From the NCBI RefSeq assembly GCF_014698475.1, contig NZ_JACJTB010000026.1:1-64000 (forward strand): a stretch of 64,000 nucleotides of DNA, given 5' to 3'. Each line of letters begins with the position of its first letter. Positions within the stretch are counted from its first letter, which is position 1. Of the stretch, positions 44,147 through 52,899 are shown piece after piece. Under the pieces are notes generated by a model. The model was not told where the DNA came from and did no database searches. It saw nothing but the letters and a program-made list of their open reading frames with translations. The translations under genes and the position numbers were made by a program. This stretch comes from Nostoc spongiaeforme FACHB-130 (GTDB lineage Bacteria; Cyanobacteriota; Cyanobacteriia; Cyanobacteriales; Nostocaceae).

Positions 44147-44494
44147 ATGCACGCCCTATCAATTCCCACTTGGATTATTCACATTTCTAGCGTTATTGAG
44201 TGGATTGCCGCGATTTGGTTAATCTGGACTTACGGCGAACTCACTGGTAATCGTAGTTGGTGGGGATTGTCCCTAGCCATGTTACCAGCTTTGGTGAGTG
44301 CTATGTGTGCTTGCACTTGGCATTATTTTGACAATGCAGAATCTCTAGAATGGCTGGTAACTTTGCAAGCTACCATGACTTTAGTTGGTAATTTTACACT
44401 GTGGGCAGCTGCGGTATGGATTTGGCGTTCCAGCAAGTCTGCCAAAAATGTCACAGATAATGTTGCAGTCTCATCTATTAAATCAAAACCATGA
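44147..44494 (+). CDS. DUF2499 membrane protein
   Basis: A 115-residue protein with three to four helices. MHALSIPTWIIHISSVIEW, NRSWWGLSLAMLPAL and CACTWHYFDN are typical of DUF2499, a family found in cyanobacteria and plant chloroplasts. I start at the ATG at 44147, because the in-frame TTG at 44129 lies within an intergenic microrepeat. The next gene (DUF3593) overlaps by 4 bp (ATGA), so the two are cotranslated and may form a complex. Function unknown. Confidence 0.88.
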   Translation: MHALSIPTWIIHISSVIEWIAAIWLIWTYGELTGNRSWWGLSLAMLPALVSAMCACTWHYFDNAESLEWLVTLQATMTLVGNFTLWAAAVWIWRSSKSAKNVTDNVAVSSIKSKP

Positions 44495-44787
44495 TCTCAA
44501 AAGAAACCCTGTTTGCCCTTTCCTTGTTTCCCTATTTGGGTTTCTTGTGGTTTCTTAGCCGCAGTCAACAAGTACCCAGGTTAGCATTGTATGGATTTTA
44601 CGGCACACTTGTATTTGTCGGTGTTACCATCCCCGCAGGTATCTACGCCAAAGTGCATTATGGCGAAGCTTTGGCAAATGTCGATTGGCTACATGGCGGT
44701 GCGGAAGTCTTTTTAACCCTATCTAACATCTTGCTGGTGATTGGTTTTCGCCAAGCTGTGAAAGAGAGGTTAGCGTCTAAGAACTAG
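44491..44787 (+). CDS. DUF3593 membrane protein
   Basis: A 98-residue protein with about three helices: SLFPYLGFLWFLSRS, LVFVGVTIPAGIYA and GGAEVFLTLSNILLVIGF. The pattern matches DUF3593, which like DUF2499 is conserved from cyanobacteria to plastids. It is translationally coupled to the preceding DUF2499 gene. Function unknown; a thylakoid location is plausible by phylogenetic distribution only. Confidence 0.88.
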   Translation: MISKETLFALSLFPYLGFLWFLSRSQQVPRLALYGFYGTLVFVGVTIPAGIYAKVHYGEALANVDWLHGGAEVFLTLSNILLVIGFRQAVKERLASKN

Positions 44788-44811
44788 CGGCTATTATTTT
44801 TACTCAGCACT

Positions 44812-44840
44812 CAGCACTCAGCACTCAGCACTCAGCACTT
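44812..44840. repeat. Heptamer short tandem repeat (CAGCACT)
   Basis: Four consecutive copies of the heptamer CAGCACT/ACTCAGC lie 20 bp upstream of hisA. It is another family of the short repeats found at 2698 and in recJ. Confidence 0.8.
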
Positions 44841-44858
44841 TTAACAAGGATAAGATAA

Positions 44859-45632
44859 ATGGATGTAATACCAGCAATTGATTTACTTGAAGGTCGTTGT
44901 GTGCGACTGTATCAGGGAGATTATGAAAAATCCCAAGTTTTTAGTGAAAATCCTGTGGATGTGGCTAAACAATGGGTAGATCAAGGTGCAACTCGCTTGC
45001 ACTTGGTTGATTTAGATGGCGCAAAAGCAGGTAAAGTAGTAAATTTGAAAGCGATTGAAGCGATCGCTCAAGCCATATCAGTACCCATTGAAATCGGTGG
45101 GGGATTGCGCGATCGCTCTAGTGTGCAGCAAGTGTTTAACTTGGGTGTACAATGGGCAATTCTGGGAACTGTCGCCGTCGAACAACCACAGCTAGTCCAA
45201 GAACTCTGCCAAGAATTTCCCCAACAAATTATCATCGGTATTGATGCACGGAATGGGAAAGTAGCTACCCGTGGTTGGTTAGAAACCTCGGAAGTTTTAG
45301 CCACTCAACTCGCAGTGCGAATGCAAGAATTAGGTGCAGCCGCCATTATCTACACCGATATTCACCGTGACGGTACTCTTAGTGGCCCCAATATTGAAGC
45401 ATTACGCGAACTCGCCAATGCGATTTCCATCCCGGTAATTGCTTCTGGTGGTGTGAGTTCGGTGACTGATTTGTTGAGTTTATTAGCTTTAGAAGCACTA
45501 GGTGTCACAGGTGCAATTGTGGGACGTGCTTTGTATACTGGCGATATTTTACTCAAAGAAGCACTACGAGCGATCGGCCCAGGACGCATTCAAGATATAC
45601 CACCAAATCTTGGCTTTTCTTCCTTTGCTTAA
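44859..45632 (+). CDS. HisA, phosphoribosylformimino-AICAR isomerase
   Basis: HisA catalyses the fourth step of histidine synthesis, opening ProFAR to PRFAR. The 257-residue TIM barrel shows the N-terminal catalytic Asp ([15 protein letters not shown]), IEIGGGLR, the second Asp region [16 protein letters not shown], and C-terminal phosphate loop [12 protein letters not shown]. An AGGATAAG ribosome site precedes the ATG. No other his genes are adjacent, which is usual in cyanobacteria. A hairpin at 45714-45741 follows. Confidence 0.96.
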   Translation: MDVIPAIDLLEGRCVRLYQGDYEKSQVFSENPVDVAKQWVDQGATRLHLVDLDGAKAGKVVNLKAIEAIAQAISVPIEIGGGLRDRSSVQQVFNLGVQWAILGTVAVEQPQLVQELCQEFPQQIIIGIDARNGKVATRGWLETSEVLATQLAVRMQELGAAAIIYTDIHRDGTLSGPNIEALRELANAISIPVIASGGVSSVTDLLSLLALEALGVTGAIVGRALYTGDILLKEALRAIGPGRIQDIPPNLGFSSFA

Positions 45633-45713
45633 AAATAGCTGGATGCAGAATCGCAGCTAAACACACTCGTACTAAGTTGCTTTCAAAATATAGTCTTCCT
45701 ACTCCCACCCTCA

Positions 45714-45741
45714 GTAGAGACGTTATATACAACGTCTCTAC
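45714..45741. repeat. Hairpin GTAGAGACGTT repeat after hisA
   Basis: GTAGAGACGTT-ATATAC-AACGTCTCTAC, an 11-bp perfect stem. Sequence and position fit a widespread Nostoc intergenic hairpin; it may also help end the hisA transcript. Confidence 0.65.
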
Positions 45742-45780
45742 AACTTGGTATCAGGTTATGTCTGTTGAACCGCGTATAAA

Positions 45781-45840
45781 ATCAAGGGTTTTGTCTGTGT
45801 AGCAGTGACTTCAGTCGCCCCCGTGGAAGATGTGAATTAT
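45781..45840 (+). repeat. Dispersed repeat, copy of 25642-25708
   Basis: Shares three ordered blocks with the reverse complement of 25642-25708 (ATCAAGGGTTTT, CTTCAGTCGC, AAGATGTGAATTAT). It abuts the 3' end of the prxQ gene. Confidence 0.6.
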
Positions 45841-45854
45841 GGGAAACACATCTT

Positions 45855-46412
45855 CTAAGAAGCTGAAGATTGTAATTGTTCTAATCTTGCCAACACTTCT
45901 TGACTGTGAACCGAGGGATTAACTTTGACAAAAGTCTCGCGCAAGATACCTTCTGGGTCAATAATAAAGCTGTGGCGCATCGAGACAAAACCAATCCAAG
46001 AACCGTAGGCTTTACTAACTGCGCCAGTTGTATCAGCCAAAAGCGGAAATTTTAATCCCTCAGAATCGCAAAATTCAGCATGAGAATCGACATCATCAGC
46101 ACTCACGCCAATTATTTGCGTATTTTTTGCCAGATATTTGGGTAAGTCTTGCTGAAAACGCCGCGCTTCGATGGTGCAACCAGAGGTAAAGTCTTTGGGA
46201 TAAAAGTACAGTACTACCCACTGACCACGCAAATCAGTCAGAGAGATTTTGCCGTCGCCTGTATTTGTCGGCAATGTAAACTCTGGTGCAGGTTGATTTA
46301 ATGCTGGTAGTTTACCACCCAGCGCGTTAGCCGCAGGTGAAAAGTTGAACCAACAAATGAGAGTAAAGCAGCTGGCAAATAATAGACTCAAAAAATTGCG
46401 CCGAGAAATCAT
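45855..46412 (-). CDS. Peroxiredoxin Q/BCP, exported
   Basis: A 185-residue thiol peroxidase. An N-terminal hydrophobic segment after MISRRN (LLFASCFTLICWFNF, ending AANALGG) looks like a signal peptide, possibly of the twin-arginine type (SRRNF), for lumen or periplasm. The peroxiredoxin domain has YFYPKDFTSGCTIEARRF with the peroxidatic Cys. The resolving Cys five residues later, usual in PrxQ, is absent (CTIEAR); a Cys in AEFCDSEG may serve instead, or it is a 1-Cys type. It removes peroxides using thioredoxin or glutathione-type donors. Confidence 0.88.
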   Translation of the reverse strand: MISRRNFLSLLFASCFTLICWFNFSPAANALGGKLPALNQPAPEFTLPTNTGDGKISLTDLRGQWVVLYFYPKDFTSGCTIEARRFQQDLPKYLAKNTQIIGVSADDVDSHAEFCDSEGLKFPLLADTTGAVSKAYGSWIGFVSMRHSFIIDPEGILRETFVKVNPSVHSQEVLARLEQLQSSAS

Positions 46413-46444
46413 GGTGCAAACTATAATTACAACTTTACATAAGT

Positions 46445-46708
46445 TTACAATTCTTGGTTGCTATTATCACTTAACTCAGATTCGCTGGGGGTATCTGTGC
46501 TTTCGATGTATTGGCTATCGAGAAGAAAAGCACCTCTGGTAAAGCGAATACCCCAATAACCTCCCGGACGGCGGTCAAGGACTATACCTTCTTCACCAAG
46601 AGTTATCACGTCTGGGGGACGTAACATAGGCATCGGGTCGGCGGTTTTGACGTAGGGTGGTAGCGCCACGACTTTGACTTTGCTACCAATAGCGAATTCT
46701 TTGGTCAT
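46445..46708 (-). CDS. SipA-like protein (DUF3148)
   Basis: SipA is a small SH3-like protein that binds the sensor kinase NblS in Synechococcus and modulates its activity. The 87-residue product starts MTKEFAIGSKVKVV and contains PPYVKTADPMPMLRPPD, GEEGIVLDRRPGGYWGIRF and GAFLLDSQYIE, all typical of the DUF3148/SipA group. I use the ATG at 46708; a longer in-frame start would add 44 residues with no family character. NblS is not in the window. Confidence 0.85.
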   Translation of the reverse strand: MTKEFAIGSKVKVVALPPYVKTADPMPMLRPPDVITLGEEGIVLDRRPGGYWGIRFTRGAFLLDSQYIESTDTPSESELSDNSNQEL

Positions 46709-46884
46709 ATAAAAAAAGCTAGAAGTTTGATTAACTCCTAACTTTATCCTAAAGGGGTTGTCAATTTTGTTATTAGTCGGGAAGGAAATTAAGGAATGCG
46801 AAAGGAGATGAAACGTCTCTCCTCTCGCCATCTTCTGCAAGGAAGCCTGAGTAAGTCAAAAGTCAAAAATCAAAAGTTAAAAAT

Positions 46885-47400
46885 TTATTTGCTAACAGAA
46901 AATATTACTTGTACTTCAGTTAGTGGTAAGTGCCAAACTAACTCAGGTTGCCAAGTATCTGGGTCAAAGTTGGAGTGACGACCGCGCTGATATGCTTGCC
47001 ATAATCTTTGCCAAGTAAATTCTTGACGAGAATCCAGATTTTTATAAATAACTCTTAATAGTCCTAAGCCTAATAGAACATTAAATACGCCGAATTTTGC
47101 GCCTAATAAAAATGCTTGTACTTCTGCTTCGCCTATGGGGTCTGCACCATAACCAGTGAGGACGTGAACGCCATCATGAAGTTGTTTGCGGCGCATACCT
47201 GTAGTGAAAGGTTTGAGGTTGTGTGCATCGAGGAAATCAACCCAAGCTTGACCAAAACTGTCAGCAGTTAGCGATCGCAACTTTTCTAGATAAACAATTT
47301 GTGGCACATTTTTGCCGCGTGCTTCTGTAATGCGATCGAGTTTGTCTAAAAATTGTTGGATGGGAGGCGTAGATTTGGAGGAAGCAAGATCAGTTTGCAT
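46885..47400 (-). CDS. Coq4-family protein
   Basis: A 171-residue protein with the Coq4 zinc-site motif HDGVHVLTGYGADPIGEAE (HDxxH plus distal Glu). In mitochondria Coq4 takes part in ubiquinone synthesis (oxidative decarboxylation step). Cyanobacteria make plastoquinone by another route, so the role is uncertain. I prefer the ATG at 47400 (MQTDLASSK) over one 15 codons upstream. The C-terminal part (WQPELVWHLPLTEVQ) is conserved in the family. The gene stands alone. Confidence 0.82.
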   Translation of the reverse strand: MQTDLASSKSTPPIQQFLDKLDRITEARGKNVPQIVYLEKLRSLTADSFGQAWVDFLDAHNLKPFTTGMRRKQLHDGVHVLTGYGADPIGEAEVQAFLLGAKFGVFNVLLGLGLLRVIYKNLDSRQEFTWQRLWQAYQRGRHSNFDPDTWQPELVWHLPLTEVQVIFSVSK

Positions 47401-47553
47401 AATTCTAAAATTAAAAATTGATAGGGGTGGGTGAATAATGCCCACCCTGGCTAAATAACTAGTCGTGCTTGTCTCGGTAGATGGTATGAGAGAAACGATT
47501 TTGGCTCTCTAGTTATTGTTGTGACTCTAAATTTAAATGCTGAATTGCCAGAA

Positions 47554-48066
47554 TTAGGTATTAGGTTGACGGCGTTGTTGACGACGTTCTTTACCGTTTT
47601 GGCGTAATTGCTGAAGTTTGGTTTTTTGTTCGGGAGTTAAAACGGCTTCAATTTGTTGTTTAGAAGATTCACGTATTTGCCGAATTTGGGTTTTTTGCGC
47701 TTCGGTTAAATTCAAATCAGCAAAGTCCTTACCACCTCGACGGCCGACACGCTGTCCTGGATTTGCTTGTCTTTCAGCGCGGCGTGCTTCCATTGCTGCT
47801 TTGATTTTTGCTTTTTGTTCTGGGGTGAAAACGTTTTCAATTTGAGTGCGGGTGTTGCGTTGAATTTGCTCAATTTGGCTCTTTTGCGCGTCAGTTAGAC
47901 CTAATTCTGCCCAAGGGCCTTTTTTACCTTGCCAGCGGCCTTGTCCTTCTGCTTGGGCTACTAACAGAGGAGAATGAGAGAAGGCTTGAGCTTTGACAGC
48001 TAAGGAAGTTGTTGTCAGAGTTAGAGCGATCGCACCAGCAATGAATGATAATGATTTGAGTTTCAT
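47554..48066 (-). CDS. Spy/CpxP-like periplasmic protein with LTxxQ repeats
   Basis: A 170-residue exported protein. A signal peptide (about 1-27, ending VKAQA) is followed by two copies of an LTxxQ module: LGLTDAQKSQIEQIQRNTRT with FTPEQKAKIKAAME, and LNLTEAQKTQIRQIRESSKQ with LTPEQKTKLQQLRQ. The C-terminus is very basic (RRQQRRQPNT). Spy and CpxP are periplasmic chaperones or stress sensors acting with two-component systems. It is divergent from a NarL-type two-component operon 220 bp away, which suggests common regulation. Confidence 0.85.
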   Translation of the reverse strand: MKLKSLSFIAGAIALTLTTTSLAVKAQAFSHSPLLVAQAEGQGRWQGKKGPWAELGLTDAQKSQIEQIQRNTRTQIENVFTPEQKAKIKAAMEARRAERQANPGQRVGRRGGKDFADLNLTEAQKTQIRQIRESSKQQIEAVLTPEQKTKLQQLRQNGKERRQQRRQPNT

Positions 48067-48140
48067 TTTGTACCTTGTTTTCTGTTCCGTTTGAGGATGC
48101 CATCATCATAGGAATTTACTCTTATTCATCACATGAGGCG

Positions 48141-48173
48141 AAAGTCATGTTTACACCCATGACTTTAGTCATG
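48141..48173. promoter_or_regulatory. Candidate operator between Spy-like gene and two-component operon
   Basis: AAAGTCATG-TTTACACC-CATGACTTT is a perfect 9-bp inverted repeat (48141-48166), followed by a third GTCATG half-site (48168-48173). Its place in the divergent intergenic region suggests a binding site for the adjacent NarL-type regulator. Function is inference. Confidence 0.45.
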
Positions 48174-48286
48174 CTTTATTTTTCTGCTATTTGAGTAACA
48201 ATAACTAGTAAATTCAAGTGACAACAAAAGGCGGGATTAAGTATAATCTCGCCATTTTCTAGTAACGCTCTAAATCTCATATTGCT

Positions 48287-49501
48287 ATGAATCAAACTAT
48301 TCAAATTCACAATCATCCCTTTCGATTTTTACTGTATTTAGAATGGATATTGCTCACTCTTGCCATTTCATCATCTACTTTTCCTGAATCTTCGCCGCGT
48401 TTTGCTAATCACGCCAATCAATTTCCTGAACTGACCATTGGCTGTTTGATTATTTTTGGGGTTATGGGTTTAAGAATCCCCACAGGTAAACCGATCAGTA
48501 AAATAATTTATACAGCGATTGAGATTTTATTACTATTTATTACGGGGATGTTTGGTGGGCGAGTGGCGCGATTGTTTCCATTCATCTATCTGATTTTAGT
48601 AACCCGTAGTTGTTTAATTTTTCAACTATCAGGGCGTTTAGTTGTGACGGGTTTATCTTTTGGCTTATTTTTAATTACCTTAAATTCCCGCTTACCCAAG
48701 GCTTTACCGCCACAAGCCCAAGAGCGGTTTCGGTTTATTACATTCAATACAGCATTATTATTTGGGTTAAGCTTGGTTTTCGTTTTATTATTAATGAATA
48801 CAGTTTTAGCTGAACGGCAGAGTCGAGAAAAACTAGCGATCGCTAATGATAAACTCCGCCAATATGCTTTGCGAATTGAGAATCAAGCCACCCTAGAAGA
48901 ACGTACACGCATCGCGCGGGAAATTCATGATTCTTTGGGGCATTCTTTAACTGCTTTAAATTTACAATTAGAAACCGCTTTAAAATTGTGGAATGCCAAC
49001 CCAGAAAAAGCTCAAACATTTTTAGCTAGAGCCAAAGAATTAGGTTCTAAAGCTTTAAAAGATGTGCGCCAGTCAGTTTCGACTATGCGGGCTAATCCCT
49101 TGCAAGAAAAAACTTTAGAACAGGCAATATCTGGACTGTTAGAAGATTTTCATCGCGCTAATGGTATTAGTCCACGTTGTTTTATTAATTTAGATTATCC
49201 TCCGCCAACAGAGATTAATATTGCCTTGTATCGGATTATTCAAGAATCATTGACCAATATTTCTAAACATGCACAAGCAACAGAAGTAATCATCGCCCTC
49301 ACTAGTAATAAAAATAGTTTACGGTTGATGGTGCAAGATAATGGCAGAGGATTTGATATTCAGCAAAATACTACTGGTTTTGGCTTACAAAGTATGCGCG
49401 ATCGCACTTTAGCGTTAGGGGGGGAATTTAATATTCATACTAGTCCCAATTTTGGCTGTCAAATTACCGTTGATATTCCTTTATTGAGTTTAATGTCATG
49501 A
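48287..49501 (+). CDS. NarL-type sensor histidine kinase (HisKA_3)
   Basis: A 404-residue membrane kinase. About five to six N-terminal helices (residues about 10-175) form the sensor, with no large extracytoplasmic domain. A linker coiled coil leads to HisKA_3 with [17 protein letters not shown] (phosphoacceptor His) and a HATPase domain with [23 protein letters not shown] and [10 protein letters not shown]. The stop overlaps the start of the response regulator as ATGA. Kinases with intramembrane sensors of this kind often detect membrane or envelope stress, which would agree with the divergent Spy-like gene. Confidence 0.92.
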   Translation: MNQTIQIHNHPFRFLLYLEWILLTLAISSSTFPESSPRFANHANQFPELTIGCLIIFGVMGLRIPTGKPISKIIYTAIEILLLFITGMFGGRVARLFPFIYLILVTRSCLIFQLSGRLVVTGLSFGLFLITLNSRLPKALPPQAQERFRFITFNTALLFGLSLVFVLLLMNTVLAERQSREKLAIANDKLRQYALRIENQATLEERTRIAREIHDSLGHSLTALNLQLETALKLWNANPEKAQTFLARAKELGSKALKDVRQSVSTMRANPLQEKTLEQAISGLLEDFHRANGISPRCFINLDYPPPTEINIALYRIIQESLTNISKHAQATEVIIALTSNKNSLRLMVQDNGRGFDIQQNTTGFGLQSMRDRTLALGGEFNIHTSPNFGCQITVDIPLLSLMS

Positions 49502-50160
49502 TTAAAGTATTATTAGTAGATGACCAAAACTTAATCCGCCAAGGACTAAAAGAATTACTAAAATTGGAAGCGGATTTAGAAATTATTGGCGAAGCCGAAA
49601 ATGGTAAAATTGCTGTGGAATTAGCAGCAAAATTACAACCAGATGTGGTATTAATGGATATTAGAATGCCCATTATGGATGGCGTGGCAGCTACTAAAGA
49701 AATTCATCAATATTATGAGAATATCAAAATTTTAGTGCTGACAACTTTTGATAATGATGAATATGTTTCAGCTGCATTACAATACGGTGCAATGGGTTAT
49801 TTACTCAAAGATACACCCTCAGAAGAATTAGCTGTGGCAATTCGCGCCGTTCACAAAGGTTATACTCAATTGGGGCCAGGAATTGTGCAGAAACTATTAA
49901 ATCAGTTTCCACATGGTATTCCAACACCATCAGAACCTGTACCACCGAGTTTAACTGAACTCACACCCAGAGAAAAAGAGGTTTTAAAGTTAATTGCGAC
50001 AGGTGCGAGTAACCGCGAAATTGCCCAAGAATTATATATTTCTGAAGGGACGGTGAAAAATCACGTCACAAATATTTTAAATCGGTTGAGTTTGCGCGAT
50101 CGCACCCAGGCTGCTATCATCGCTAATACCTTTTTAGCTTATTTAAATGAGTCTGATTAA
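49498..50160 (+). CDS. NarL/FixJ-family response regulator
   Basis: A 220-residue regulator. The receiver domain has D9/D10 (LVDDQN), phosphoacceptor in [13 protein letters not shown], Thr in VLTTFD and Lys in YLLKDTPS. The LuxR-type helix-turn-helix reads [20 protein letters not shown] and [19 protein letters not shown]. It is translationally coupled to the kinase gene before it, which is its likely partner. Candidate target site: the GTCATG repeats at 48141-48173. Confidence 0.93.
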   Translation: MIKVLLVDDQNLIRQGLKELLKLEADLEIIGEAENGKIAVELAAKLQPDVVLMDIRMPIMDGVAATKEIHQYYENIKILVLTTFDNDEYVSAALQYGAMGYLLKDTPSEELAVAIRAVHKGYTQLGPGIVQKLLNQFPHGIPTPSEPVPPSLTELTPREKEVLKLIATGASNREIAQELYISEGTVKNHVTNILNRLSLRDRTQAAIIANTFLAYLNESD

Positions 50161-50373
50161 CTTTTAGCACCTGATACTATAGCCTTTCCTAGTCTGCTAA
50201 GTTAAAAATTTATCTGCGTCCATCTGCGTCCATCTGCGGTTAATTATTCTTGTTTGTACTTCACTAGAAGAAGAAACGCTATATAGTTTTTTCTAGTCTG
50301 CTGATTTAAAAATTTACCTGCGTTTACAGCGTTTTTCATCTAGCCTCTAGCCCCTAGCCTCTATATACAATAA

Positions 50374-50805
50374 TTAATTCTCTATAAACAAAGCCAAACA
50401 TTCATCTTTTAAAACACCTTTTGTCACCTTGATATTTCTAAAAGACTTAGCTATGATTTCTTCGCAGAAAATATGAATCTGTGACTGATGAATCGAGACT
50501 AAATCTTGAATGGAAACACCATAGATAATTTCTGAGATACCTGTCCACACACAAGCTGTTGCACACATCGGACAAGGTTCGCAAGTCGTATATATGCTGT
50601 AACCTTCTAAAGAAGGATTTTTGAGTTTAGTTGTTAATTTGCGAATTACATTTATTTCTGCATGTGCAGATGGGTCACTATCTGTTTGCACAGTATTATA
50701 TGCTACTTCAACAACTTCGTCATCCTTGACAATTACCGCACCATAAGGCCAATCACCTTTTTTGGCAGCTTCCAGAGCTAAACGCATAAAATATTCTTGG
50801 TTCAT
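50374..50805 (-). CDS. Nucleoside/nucleobase deaminase (CMP/dCMP deaminase superfamily)
   Basis: A zinc-dependent deaminase of about 143 residues (155 if the upstream ATG at 50841 is used). Zinc and catalytic motifs are HAEINVIRKL (HAE) and TTCEPCPMCATACVWTGIS (PCxxC). The WPYGAVIVKDDEVV region is typical of the guanine deaminase/tRNA adenosine deaminase group. The terminal region is short and polar. Substrate choice (guanine, cytosine or other) is not decided. I prefer the start MNQEYFMRLALE. Confidence 0.85.
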   Translation of the reverse strand: MNQEYFMRLALEAAKKGDWPYGAVIVKDDEVVEVAYNTVQTDSDPSAHAEINVIRKLTTKLKNPSLEGYSIYTTCEPCPMCATACVWTGISEIIYGVSIQDLVSIHQSQIHIFCEEIIAKSFRNIKVTKGVLKDECLALFIEN

Positions 50806-50889
50806 TGTGGTTATTAATAATGAAAAATCATGCTCAATCATATTCCAGATAGATGAAATTTCAGTAAAAGTTTTAAAGGTCGAAAAAAT

Positions 50890-51681
50890 ATGTTAATAAG
50901 TAGAGAAAAAACTGAATTTTACTTAACAGACTTGGAAACACCTACTGGAAAATTTATCAATCTGACAATTGCGGCTTTAGTACTAATTTCGTCAGGAATT
51001 TTTGTTGCCCAAACTTATAATATTCCTTATAATGTTAGATTGCAGCTTGATTTTATTGATACTGCTATCTTGGTAATTTTTGCAGTAGAGTATATAATTC
51101 GCCTCTGGAGTGCTGAAAACAAGCTGAAGTATGTTTTTAGTTTTTATGCCATTTTAGATTTAATGGCGATATTGCCATTTTTCTTAGGCGCAGTAGATAT
51201 CAGCTTTATTCGCCTCCTGAGATGGTTTCGGATTTTAAGATTAATTAGGTTTATTGATCAAAAGTTTTTGTTTGCCAGTGTCAGCAGTGAAGATAGTTTA
51301 ATCTTCGTGCGGATATTGTTTACATTATTTGCAATTATTTTTATTTATTCGGGGTTAATTTATCAAGTTGAACATCCAGTAAACCCCCAAGTTTACACTA
51401 CATTTTTGGATGCGTTTTATTTTTCTGTTGTCACGATGACGACTGTCGGGTTTGGGGATGTCACACCAATTTCCGAAGCGGGAAGGTTGTTGACAGTATT
51501 GATGATTTTAACAGGTGTCACCTTAATTCCGTGGCAAGTGGGAGATTTAATTAAGCGGTTGGTAAAAAATGCTAATCAGATAGAAACAGTATGTTCCGGT
51601 TGTGGTTTAGCTTTTCATGATTTAGATGCGGCTTTTTGTAAAAGATGTGGAACAAAATTGAGAATTAAAAGTGGCGAGTAA
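50890..51681 (+). CDS. Voltage-gated-type potassium channel with C-terminal zinc ribbon
   Basis: A 263-residue six-helix ion channel. S1-S3 span about 20-100; S4 is RLLRWFRILRLIRFI with regular Arg spacing (108-122); the pore helix is followed by the selectivity filter TVGFGD (185-190); S6 runs about 200-218. A C-terminal zinc ribbon has CSGC (235-238) and CKRC (250-253), unusual for a K+ channel and possibly a metal or redox sensor. TTVGFGD rather than TVGYGD is an accepted potassium filter variant. A tandem array of Cys-tailed membrane proteins begins 100 bp downstream on the same strand. Confidence 0.9.
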   Translation: MLISREKTEFYLTDLETPTGKFINLTIAALVLISSGIFVAQTYNIPYNVRLQLDFIDTAILVIFAVEYIIRLWSAENKLKYVFSFYAILDLMAILPFFLGAVDISFIRLLRWFRILRLIRFIDQKFLFASVSSEDSLIFVRILFTLFAIIFIYSGLIYQVEHPVNPQVYTTFLDAFYFSVVTMTTVGFGDVTPISEAGRLLTVLMILTGVTLIPWQVGDLIKRLVKNANQIETVCSGCGLAFHDLDAAFCKRCGTKLRIKSGE

Positions 51682-51781
51682 AAATTAAATTTTTCTAAGT
51701 TTTCCGTAAAAATGTTATCGGGAATTGTAGCGGTTGCTGAATAGACTCAATTCTGAAAGTATCAGGAGTTGAATTTTAGCA

Positions 51782-52777
51782 ATGGATAAGTTATTACTGG
51801 CAATTATAGCGATGTTGCTGATAGTGACCGTTCCTAACCTATTGAGTAACCCCATTGCGAATATGTATGGGCCGCACTTTTTGGTGTTTTATGCTGGCAT
51901 TATTAGTGTAACTTTATTGGCAAGTTACTATAATTTAAAGTTTGACGCAACAGCACAATTACCTTTACCATCAATTCCTACCAATCCTGATCCTTATAAA
52001 ATTGCATATTTACGTGGTGGAGAAAGTGAGGTCATACGCTTGGTAATATTGAATTTGCTTCAGGATGGTTATTTACAAATTAATCAAGATACCATAGAGC
52101 AATCAACTACATATTCTTATCCAGGTAATTTATCACTCATAGAGCGCCAAGTATTTGACTATTTTGTGTTTCCAAAATTAGCTAGTCAAACACTCAGTTA
52201 CACAATTTCAAACACAATTATCCACAAATACTGGTGTGAAACTTACGAAGAATCGCTACTAAATGAGCAACTTTTACTACCCAAAACCGCCAGAGACTTA
52301 GCAAAGAAAATCAGTGTTTTGGGAAGTTGTATTATTTTGGGATTGGGTGGTTATAAGCTTTCAATAGCATTGCTTAAAGGATATAACAATGTTTTCTTTC
52401 TCATTATTATAGGTCTAATTTATTGGATTATTTTTATACTGCTCTCTTGTCCATCCAGACGAACTCAACTGGGAGAAAGGTATATAAAACAACTTCAGCA
52501 AAGTTTTATACAACTTAAAAACAAAATCATTCGCACCATATCCGATGACAGAAATGAAACAGATTTGAATATGTTGTTGCCTGTAGCCATTTTTGGTGTA
52601 GAAATCTTACATGGAACTTCCTACACAGATTTTGCAAAAATTTTCGCGCCATTAGTCACCAGCCATGATAACGGAGGAAGTAGCGGTGGCGGTGGTGGTT
52701 GTGGCGGTGGTGGTTGTGGTGGTGGTGGCGGTGGTGGCGGTGGTGGCGGCTGCGGTGGCTGCGGTGGTGGTGGCTAA
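51782..52777 (+). CDS. TIGR04222-like membrane protein 1, Gly/Cys tail
   Basis: A 331-residue protein and first of three tandem paralogues. It has an N-terminal hydrophobic segment (about 3-20) and another at about 35-50, the motif DPYKIAYLRGGESEVIRL (about 71-88), a helical domain, two central helices (about 180-225), a soluble stretch, and a low-complexity C-terminal tail of about 35 residues made of Gly with 4 Cys. The shared core and tail fit the TIGR04222 group, membrane proteins with extreme Gly/Cys-rich ends. The MNIO gene three positions downstream may modify the tail. Confidence 0.8.
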   Translation: MDKLLLAIIAMLLIVTVPNLLSNPIANMYGPHFLVFYAGIISVTLLASYYNLKFDATAQLPLPSIPTNPDPYKIAYLRGGESEVIRLVILNLLQDGYLQINQDTIEQSTTYSYPGNLSLIERQVFDYFVFPKLASQTLSYTISNTIIHKYWCETYEESLLNEQLLLPKTARDLAKKISVLGSCIILGLGGYKLSIALLKGYNNVFFLIIIGLIYWIIFILLSCPSRRTQLGERYIKQLQQSFIQLKNKIIRTISDDRNETDLNMLLPVAIFGVEILHGTSYTDFAKIFAPLVTSHDNGGSSGGGGGCGGGGCGGGGGGGGGGGCGGCGGGG

Positions 52778-52899
52778 AACTGAGTGTGATATAATACATT
52801 CCAGAGTTGAAAAAGCGAGATGAATTAAACAACCGCTACCAAGATTTTGACAATTAATTGTTCCTAACTTTAGGCATTTCCTAACAAGGAGTAAAAGTA

